A stretch of 11,001 nt of DNA from DATNIB01 sp035604685 (lineage in GTDB: Bacteria > Actinomycetota > Acidimicrobiia > Acidimicrobiales > RAAP-2). The stretch lies in assembly GCA_035604685.1 (NCBI GenBank), contig DATNIB010000047.1, positions 1 through 11,001 of the forward strand, read 5' to 3'. The notes under the pieces are model-generated. The model was not told where the DNA came from. It saw only the letters and a program-made list of their open reading frames with translations, and searched no databases. A program made the position numbers and the translations under genes. Positions 1-4,892 of the stretch are shown one piece after another. Positions within the stretch are counted from its first letter, which is position 1, and each line of letters opens with the position of its first letter.

Positions 1-1152
1 CGGCGTGGGGCCGACGGCGTGGACCTCTCCTTCGTCACAGACGGGTTACGAGCCGAACGCGAGCAAGGCATCACGATCGATGTCGCCTACCGCTATGCGT
101 CTACGCCGAACCGGAAGTTCGTCATCGCCGATTGCCCGGGCCACGTCCAGTACACGCGCAACATGGCCACTGGGTGCTCGACGGCGGACCTCGCCCTCGT
201 GGTCGTGGACGCCACGACCGGACTGCGAGAGCAGACGCGTCGGCACACCTGCATCGCCGCCCTGCTCGGCGTCGACCAGCTCGTCGTCGTGGCCAACAAG
301 ATGGACCTGGTCGACTGGGACGAGGAGACCTACCAGCGGGTCTCGGCCGACATGGACCGGCTGGCCCGGCGCCTCGGGATCACCTCGTGCACGGTCATCC
401 CCATCTCGGCCCTGCGCGGGGACAACGTCGTGCGCCGCTCCGAAGACGCCCCCTGGTACGAGGGACCGACCGTGCTCGAGGCCCTGGAGTCGGCGCCAGC
501 CGGCGGGTGGGCGTCGGCCCACGGCACCCACCGGGGCACCGGGGCGCGCCTTCCCATCCAGTGGATCCTGCGCCAGCCCGGCGGCGGCCGCACCTACGCG
601 GGCACCGTCGACGGCGGCCCGTTACACCCCGGCGACGAGGTGGTGGTCCTCCCCCAGGGGCACCACACGACGATCGAGCGCATCGACACCTACGACGGCC
701 CGCTCGACGAGGCCGCCGTCGGGCTGTCGATCTCGGTGCGCCTGGCCGACGAGCTCGACGTCTCGCGCGGCGACCTGCTGGCCGCGGCCGATGAACCGGC
801 GGAGGTGACGACGGAGCTCGAGGCCACCGTCTGCTGGTTCGGCGAGCGACCGCTGCGGGCCGGCGACCGCCTGCGGGTCAAGCACACGACGCGGGTGACC
901 CCGGCTCGGGTGACCGAGGTGAGCGCCCGGCTCGACGTGAACGAGCTGCACCTGGTGGCCGTCGACCAGCTCGTCGACAACGAGATCGGCGTCGTCCGGC
1001 TCCACACCGCCACGCCACTCGCCGTCGACCCCTACCGCCGGAACCGCATCACCGGCAGCTTCGTGCTGGTGGACGAGGCGACGAACATCACCGTCGCCGC
1101 CGGCATGGTCGGCCCACCCGAGCTGGTCTCCGAGTCCGCGGCGACCGGCTGA
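1..1152 (+). CDS. cysN: Sulfate adenylyltransferase subunit 1 (CysN), 5' truncated by the window edge
   Basis: CysN is the GTPase subunit of ATP sulfurylase. With CysD it couples GTP hydrolysis to formation of adenosine 5'-phosphosulfate from ATP and sulfate in the cytoplasm, the first step of sulfate assimilation. The frame is open from base 1, so the start and the P-loop lie upstream, roughly 50-60 residues missing by comparison with the family. Visible in the 383 codons are the switch region EREQGITIDVAYRY just after the window start, the G3 motif DCPGH (codons 44-48) followed by QYTRNM, the G4 motif NKMD (codons 99-102), a G5-like PISALRGDN, then the EF-Tu-like beta-barrel domains ending in NITVAAGMV. 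There is no fused APS kinase (CysC) domain. The stop is TGA at 1150-1152 and the next gene starts 7 nt later, so they are probably co-transcribed. cysD is expected immediately upstream. Confidence 0.95.
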   Translation, partial: RRGADGVDLSFVTDGLRAEREQGITIDVAYRYASTPNRKFVIADCPGHVQYTRNMATGCSTADLALVVVDATTGLREQTRRHTCIAALLGVDQLVVVANKMDLVDWDEETYQRVSADMDRLARRLGITSCTVIPISALRGDNVVRRSEDAPWYEGPTVLEALESAPAGGWASAHGTHRGTGARLPIQWILRQPGGGRTYAGTVDGGPLHPGDEVVVLPQGHHTTIERIDTYDGPLDEAAVGLSISVRLADELDVSRGDLLAAADEPAEVTTELEATVCWFGERPLRAGDRLRVKHTTRVTPARVTEVSARLDVNELHLVAVDQLVDNEIGVVRLHTATPLAVDPYRRNRITGSFVLVDEATNITVAAGMVGPPELVSESAATG

Positions 1153-1159
1153 GGCGCCC

Positions 1160-1831
1160 GTGCCCTCCCCGGTGCCGATGTACCCGGTGGTGCTCCGCAT
1201 CGAGGGCCGGCGGTGCCTGGTGGTGGGGGGCGGGCCGGTGGCCGCCCGCAAGGTGCGCGAGCTGCACCGGTGCGGCGCGCTCGTCACCGTCGTGGCACCC
1301 GAGGTCGACCCGGCCATCGACGACCTGGCGACGAGCGAGGGACCGGGCTCGGTGCGGGTCGAACGGCGGCCGTATGACGCTCGCGAGGCCGGCGACTACC
1401 GACTCGTCGTGACCGCCACGGGGCGACCCGAGATCGACCGGACCGTCGCGGCAGACGCGGAGGCCGCCGGCGTGTGGGTCAACAGCGCGGACGACGCCAC
1501 TCGCTGCACGTTCATCCTCCCCTCGGTGCACCGCGACGGATCGGTGTCGGTGTCGGTGTCGACCGGCGGCGCCAGCCCGGCGTTGGCCAGCTGGCTCCGT
1601 CGACGGGTGGGTGACACCCTCGGGGAGGGCCTTGGCCCCCTGGCCGAGCTGTTGGAAGAGACCCGCCACCGTCTCATGGCGGCCGGCCGGCCGACGAATG
1701 CGGTCGACTGGGCCGCGCTCTTGGACGGTCCGCTGCCCTCGCTCGTGCGCGAGGGCGACCTCGATCGGGCCCGCGCCCTGCTGGCGGAGACGGTCGGGCT
1801 GGTGCCGGCGCCTCGTCGCAGGCAACGGTAG
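1160..1831 (+). CDS. sirC: Precorrin-2 dehydrogenase / sirohydrochlorin ferrochelatase (Met8/SirC-like siroheme synthase)
   Basis: This family oxidises precorrin-2 to sirohydrochlorin with NAD and in some members also inserts iron to give siroheme, the cofactor of sulfite reductase. The 223-residue protein opens with an NAD-binding Rossmann motif, VVGGGPVAARKV at about residues 21-32, followed by VTVVAPEVD. The region VNSADDATRCTFILPS, with the conserved Asp of the family, and STGGASPALASWLRRRV follow. It corresponds to the N-terminal part of CysG; the uroporphyrinogen-III methyltransferase domain is absent and must be encoded elsewhere. GTG at 1160 was chosen because GAGG (1151-1154) lies 5 nt upstream; an in-frame ATG at 1178 would remove six residues. 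Placement directly after cysN fits siroheme supply to assimilatory sulfite reductase. Whether it also chelates iron cannot be read from the sequence. Confidence 0.9.
   Translation: MPSPVPMYPVVLRIEGRRCLVVGGGPVAARKVRELHRCGALVTVVAPEVDPAIDDLATSEGPGSVRVERRPYDAREAGDYRLVVTATGRPEIDRTVAADAEAAGVWVNSADDATRCTFILPSVHRDGSVSVSVSTGGASPALASWLRRRVGDTLGEGLGPLAELLEETRHRLMAAGRPTNAVDWAALLDGPLPSLVREGDLDRARALLAETVGLVPAPRRRQR
1541..1560 (+). repeat. Short hexanucleotide tandem repeat (TCGGTG, 3.3 copies) inside the siroheme gene
   Basis: Three exact copies of TCGGTG plus a partial fourth encode alternating Ser-Val residues that form a beta strand common at this point in the family. The unit is six bases, so copy-number change would keep the frame. 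It is probably a product of codon bias rather than a functional repeat. Confidence 0.5.
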
Positions 1832-1877
1832 GGCCGGGCCTTCGGGCGGCCCGCCCCGTCGGGTTCGACCCTCCGAC
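1831..1877. terminator. Hairpin-rich convergent terminator region
   Basis: The 48 bp between the siroheme gene stop and the convergent membrane-protein stop contains a bulged hairpin: GGGCC (1831-1835) pairs with GGCCC (1848-1852), enclosing GCC-TTCG-GGC (1838-1847) with a UUCG tetraloop. A second small hairpin follows, GTCGG (1858-1862) with CCGAC (1873-1877), or alternatively GGGT/ACCC within it. There is no U-tract on either strand, which is common for terminators of high-GC actinobacteria. The position between two converging genes is the main support for termination in both directions. Confidence 0.45.
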
Positions 1878-1879
1878 CG

Positions 1880-2398
1880 CTAGGGCTGGGCCACCATGAG
1901 CACCGTCGCGGTCAGCAGCACCGCGACCAGCAACCCGGAGACCGCGCCGATCCGCCCGGCGGCCCGGCGCCAGTCGGGTGCCGCGGGCCCGGCGGGCTCG
2001 GCCAGGGCGCGCTGAACCCGCCGCTCCGCCGGCCACAGCAGGCCCTCGGCACAGAGGGCGGCCACCCCCCACAGCACGAGCCCGAGCACCACCCAGTCGT
2101 CACCGAGGCGGAAGGAGCCGCCCGACGCGCCAAGCAGGGCGAACCCGAAGATGGGGACGCCGAAGAGGGTCCGCCCCACCCAGTTGGGGCCGGGCCCGAA
2201 GTAGCGCAGGAGCGCAGGCGGGACCGGCGTCCCGTGCGCCACGCGCCGCACCCGCACGGCCTGGACACCACTCACCGCGATCGCCCCCAGCCCCACGATC
2301 ACGCACGCCACGTGGGCCACCAGCAAGAGGTCGAACCCCGGGCCGAGCCGATGACCGGGCGGGACGCCACCGGCCAGCGCCCCCCACCCGGTCAGCAT
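1880..2398 (-). CDS. Small integral membrane protein with four predicted helices (DUF2269-like?)
   Basis: I do not recognise this 172-residue protein with certainty. Hydrophobic stretches at about residues 22-46, 76-92, 101-122 and 149-170 suggest four transmembrane helices. The first has a His in LLLVAHVACVIVGLGAI, and the pattern of a His near the start of a four-helix protein of this size recalls DUF2269-type membrane proteins; that assignment is tentative. Basic loops (VRVRRVAHG at about 48-56 and ERRVQR at about 125-130) lie between helices. No catalytic motif is visible. The ATG at 2396-2398 has no convincing Shine-Dalgarno sequence, but a -10-like CAGAAT ends 6 nt upstream, so a leaderless transcript is possible. 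The gene stands alone, convergent with the sulfate genes and divergent from galT, so its context does not suggest a function. Confidence 0.75.
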   Translation of the reverse strand: MLTGWGALAGGVPPGHRLGPGFDLLLVAHVACVIVGLGAIAVSGVQAVRVRRVAHGTPVPPALLRYFGPGPNWVGRTLFGVPIFGFALLGASGGSFRLGDDWVVLGLVLWGVAALCAEGLLWPAERRVQRALAEPAGPAAPDWRRAAGRIGAVSGLLVAVLLTATVLMVAQP

Positions 2399-2404
2399 GC
2401 GAGC

Positions 2405-2410
2405 ATTCTG
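2405..2410 (-). promoter_or_regulatory. Possible -10 box (CAGAAT) for the membrane-protein gene
   Basis: Read on the minus strand, CAGAAT matches the TAnnnT/TATAAT pattern except for its first base and ends 6 nt before the ATG at 2398, the spacing expected for a leaderless transcript. No -35 element is recognisable. It abuts the inverted repeat at 2410-2427. Confidence 0.3.
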
Positions 2411-2427
2411 GCTCGCCCCGGCGAGCC
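2410..2427. repeat. Perfect 8 bp inverted repeat upstream of the membrane-protein start
   Basis: GGCTCGCC (2410-2417) and GGCGAGCC (2420-2427) are exact reverse complements separated by CC. The repeat begins 12 bp from the start codon of the minus-strand gene and would lie just upstream of its putative -10 box, a typical place for a repressor operator. The high GC content raises the chance of coincidence. Confidence 0.4.
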
Positions 2428-2521
2428 GCCCGGGCGCCCTCCCCGGGGCGGCCGGCGGGCGGGCGGGCGACCGGCCGGCGCAAGGCGGGCGCGGTCGCGC
2501 CGACTCCCCTTGTCAGAGCGA

Positions 2522-2527
2522 TACCGT
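2522..2527 (+). promoter_or_regulatory. Possible -10 box (TACCGT) upstream of galT
   Basis: TACCGT fits the actinobacterial TAnnnT -10 pattern. It is followed by 7 nt and then by GTG at 2535, which opens a short ORF ending on the galT start. No clear -35 is present at 16-18 bp; TTGTCA at 2510-2515 is too close to serve. The same hexamer with the same 7 nt spacing precedes the short ORF upstream of treS. Confidence 0.4.
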
Positions 2528-2534
2528 GGGACAC

Positions 2535-2600
2535 GTGAAAGCAATGGCCACGGAGCCGGCGGACCGGACGGCTCCTGCGCCCGATCGGAGTCACCGGTGA
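2535..2600 (+). CDS. Putative leaderless 21-codon leader ORF overlapping the galT start
   Basis: GTG at 2535 opens a frame of 21 codons closed by TGA at 2598-2600. The stop shares GTGA with the galT start (GTG 2597-2599). The start sits 7 nt after the TACCGT box, where transcription would be expected to begin, so translation would be leaderless. The peptide starts MKAMATEPADR and is rich in Ala, Pro, Arg and Asp, with no run of one codon that would suggest classical attenuation. A parallel ORF lies upstream of treS. No homology can be claimed; the case rests on position alone, and the ORF could be fortuitous. Confidence 0.35.
   Translation: MKAMATEPADRTAPAPDRSHR
2587..2590 (+). promoter_or_regulatory. 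Shine-Dalgarno site (GGAG) that sets the galT start
   Basis: GGAG lies 6 nt before GTG at 2597, good spacing for initiation. The galT frame is open for several hundred bases further upstream, so this site together with protein alignment decides the start. It lies inside the putative leader ORF, which would allow re-initiation. Confidence 0.6.
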
Positions 2601-3598
2601 GCTCGGAGAGCACCAAGACCCAGCTGCGCCTCGACCCCCTGTCGGGTCGTTGGGTGGTCGTCTCCACCAACCGGGCGGAGCGCCCCTTCGCCTTCCCCCA
2701 GCCGGGCACCCCGGTCCTGGACGACGGCTCGAGGCCCTGCCCCTTCTGTCCGGGCAACGAGGAAGCCACGGCGCCGGCCCTCGAGACCTACGGGCCGACC
2801 GGCGCCTGGCTGGTCCGGGTGGTCCCGAACCTCTACCCGGCGTTCGAGGGCGACGAGCCGTTCGTGGTCGCCAACCGGGGCCCGGTGTTCACCCAGGCCA
2901 CCGCCGGCGGGATCCACGAGGTCCTGATCCTGTCCCCCGAGCACGACGCCTCGTGGTCGATGCTCTCCGACGAGCAGGCCGGACTCGTGATGGCGGCGCT
3001 GCGCGACCGCATCGAGGAGCACTCCCAGGCGCCGTACCTGCGCTACAGCCAGGCCATCGTGAACTACGGGCGAGAGGCCGGCGCCTCCCTCGCCCACCCG
3101 CACGGCCAGCTGCTCGGCATGTCCTTCGTCCCGCGCGAGCTGGCCGAGGAGCAGGCCCGCTTCGCCCGCTTCGCCGACAGCTGCCTCCTCTGCACGACGG
3201 TCGACGCCGAGGAGGGGGCGGGCCACCGCATCGCCTACGCGGACGATCGCGTGGTCGTCGTCTGCCCGTTCTGGAGCGCCGTCCCCTACGAGATGCTGCT
3301 GGTGCCGCGCGGCCACAGCCCGCACCTCTACACCAGCCCGACCGAGGACCTGGTCGCCGTGGGACGGGCGCTGCGCACCTGCCTCGCCAACCTGCGCGAC
3401 CAGATCGGCGACGTGGCGTACAACATCGTCTTCCACTCCGCCCCCTACCGGGTGAACGCCCCGTTCCACTGGCACGCGCACGTCTGGCCCAAGGCCACCA
3501 CCCGGGCGGGGTTCGAGCTCGGGACCGGCGTGGCCATCAACATCGTGCCCCCCGAGGCCGCGGCCGAGGAGCTGCGGGTGCGCGTCCCGGCCGGCTAA
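2597..3598 (+). CDS. galT: Galactose-1-phosphate uridylyltransferase (GalT family)
   Basis: GalT exchanges UMP between UDP-glucose and galactose 1-phosphate through a covalent uridylyl-histidine in the Leloir pathway, in the cytoplasm. The 333-residue product has the usual length. It begins with LRLDPLSGRWVVVS, followed by the Zn-type CPFC pair (Cys48, Cys51) in PFCPGNE, the active-site HPHGQ (167-171, with His169 as expected nucleophile), a second CLLC pair (196-199) and the C-terminal FHWHAH motif (His291, His293, His295). The GTG start at 2597 follows GGAG by 6 nt; the upstream open frame has the Pro/Arg-rich composition of non-coding high-GC DNA. No galK or galE is adjacent; the neighbours concern trehalose and maltose, so the true sugar phosphate could differ from galactose 1-phosphate. 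It converges on mak over a hairpin. Confidence 0.9.
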   Translation: MSSESTKTQLRLDPLSGRWVVVSTNRAERPFAFPQPGTPVLDDGSRPCPFCPGNEEATAPALETYGPTGAWLVRVVPNLYPAFEGDEPFVVANRGPVFTQATAGGIHEVLILSPEHDASWSMLSDEQAGLVMAALRDRIEEHSQAPYLRYSQAIVNYGREAGASLAHPHGQLLGMSFVPRELAEEQARFARFADSCLLCTTVDAEEGAGHRIAYADDRVVVVCPFWSAVPYEMLLVPRGHSPHLYTSPTEDLVAVGRALRTCLANLRDQIGDVAYNIVFHSAPYRVNAPFHWHAHVWPKATTRAGFELGTGVAINIVPPEAAAEELRVRVPAG

Positions 3599-3609
3599 CC
3601 AGCGATCCG

Positions 3610-3627
3610 GCCACGCCGAGGCGTGGC
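3610..3627. terminator. Perfect 7 bp GC-rich hairpin between converging galT and mak
   Basis: GCCACGC (3610-3616), loop CGAG, GCGTGGC (3621-3627) fills the 31 bp gap between the galT stop (3596-3598) and the mak stop (3630-3632). It reads as a hairpin from both strands and lacks a U-tract. Its location suggests a bidirectional terminator shared by the two genes. Confidence 0.6.
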
Positions 3628-3629
3628 GG

Positions 3630-4892
3630 TCAGCGCCTCGACTGCCCCGCCCGCAAGGCGGCCCGCTGCAGCTCGAAGACGGCCACCAGGTTCCGCACGA
3701 CGTCGCGGTCGGGCGGCACCAGGCCCCCGATCCCGGCCGTGGCCAGGTAGCCGCCGAGGAAGGCCCGGCGGTTGCGGGCCTCCCAGTCGCCGGCCAGCCG
3801 CACGAACTCGGCTCGACCGAGCTGATCCCGCTCGGAGACGGCGGTGGCCGCCACGTGGTGGAACGACCACGCCATGTCGGCCACGTCGGCCAGGGGCGAG
3901 CGCCAGCTCGGCTCGTCGGAGCCGGCCGCATAGCCGGCCGGCAGGCAGTCGGCCACGACCCAGCCCTGGTCGGTGCGAGCCGTCCGCCCGAGGTGGAAGT
4001 CACCGTGGGTGCGGATGACGGCCGCCCGGGCGTCGATCCGCTGCAGCGCCGCCATCGCCTCGAGGGCGCCGGGCGCCCGCAGCCAGGCCGGGTCGTGCGC
4101 CTCCAGCGCGGCGCGCGCCGTCGCCGCCCAATCGGCGATCTGGCCGCTGCGGCGCCCGAAGGCCCGGTCGAGCGCGAGGTGCATGCGCGCCGTCATCGTG
4201 CCGAGCGAGCGGGCCTCGAAGGCGAAGTCACCGCCCGCGTCCTCGGGGGCGCAGCCCGAGCCGAAGAGGTCGCGTAGCGAGGTGAGCGCCAGTGCCCAGC
4301 CGGCCGCGCTGCCCACCAGCAGCTCCTGGACGAGGCCGAGGTCGCGCCCGCCGCGCCGCCAGAGCGCGACCGGCGCCGCCAGGTGGTTGAAGCCCGCCTC
4401 GTCCAACGCCACCAGCATCTCGATGCCCGGGTGGGGACCGTCGGTCACCCAGGGGAACACGGTCAGCGAGCGCCCGTCGGTGAAGGACAGCACCACCCCG
4501 CCCTCGTCGCCGCCCACCGAGAGGACCTCGGGCACCGGATCACCGGTGACCGTGCTCAGCACGAGCGGTGCCAGCTCCGCGTCGCGCAGCGCGTCCACCA
4601 CCAGGCAGGGGCCCGCCTCGTCCTCGAACTGGCCGAGCCCGGGGTCGTCCCCGCCGCCGATCGACCGGGGCTCGGCCCCCGGGGAGTGCAGACCGAGGAC
4701 CGCGTGGGCGGTGCGGCCGCCCACCTCGGCCAAGACGTCGAGGACCCCGGGCCGGCCGGGCACCAGGATCTCCACCTCGCGCACGACGGCCGGGGCGTCC
4801 TCGGTCACCCCTCGCTGGGACAGCCAGGCGCTGATCAGCTTGGCCAGCGACTGTTGGCGGGTCGCGCTCAGATCGAGCATGGTCCCGGTCAT
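3630..4892 (-). CDS. mak: Maltokinase-like protein (Mak), with altered active-site motifs
   Basis: Mak phosphorylates maltose with ATP to maltose 1-phosphate, the substrate of GlgE in alpha-glucan synthesis. The 420-residue product is slightly short for the family. It has an N-terminal cap region (about 1-110) and an aminoglycoside-phosphotransferase-like kinase fold with the catalytic loop THGDFHLGR (His296, Asp298) and a second Asp in WVVADC (Asp315). Other Mak proteins typically read HGDxHLGQ and DFEGEP; here the Gln is Arg303 and DFEGEP is replaced by DCLPAG. SPLADVADMAWSFHHVA then matches the family's SPLRDVAGMLRSF region. ATG at 4892 was chosen because it overlaps the treS stop as ATGA and follows the purine-rich AAGGGGGAG. 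Placement after treS strongly supports the family assignment; catalytic competence is uncertain. Confidence 0.85.
   Translation of the reverse strand: MTGTMLDLSATRQQSLAKLISAWLSQRGVTEDAPAVVREVEILVPGRPGVLDVLAEVGGRTAHAVLGLHSPGAEPRSIGGGDDPGLGQFEDEAGPCLVVDALRDAELAPLVLSTVTGDPVPEVLSVGGDEGGVVLSFTDGRSLTVFPWVTDGPHPGIEMLVALDEAGFNHLAAPVALWRRGGRDLGLVQELLVGSAAGWALALTSLRDLFGSGCAPEDAGGDFAFEARSLGTMTARMHLALDRAFGRRSGQIADWAATARAALEAHDPAWLRAPGALEAMAALQRIDARAAVIRTHGDFHLGRTARTDQGWVVADCLPAGYAAGSDEPSWRSPLADVADMAWSFHHVAATAVSERDQLGRAEFVRLAGDWEARNRRAFLGGYLATAGIGGLVPPDRDVVRNLVAVFELQRAALRAGQSRR

Noticed and set aside
1825..1830. Third TACCGT hexamer (minus strand) at the end of the siroheme gene
   Set aside because: No start codon lies at the 7 nt spacing and it is antisense inside a coding region; recorded because it shows the hexamer alone is not diagnostic.
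2445..2467. G-run series that could form a G-quadruplex
   Set aside because: GGGG followed by three GGG runs with a first loop of 8 nt; at this GC content such runs are expected and nothing links it to a function.
2510..2527. TTGTCA and TACCGT as a -35/-10 pair before galT
   Set aside because: The hexamers are separated by only 6 bp, too short for a sigma70-type promoter; only the -10-like element was kept.
2234..2596. In-frame upstream extension of galT
   Set aside because: The extension overlaps the opposite-strand membrane-protein gene and encodes Pro/Arg/Gly-rich sequence unlike GalT N-termini; the GGAG-GTG at 2587-2599 gives the normal length.
2591..4003. 470-codon open frame on the minus strand across galT and the mak 3' end
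   Set aside because: It covers the galT active-site region in antisense and the hairpin between galT and mak; no recognisable domain.
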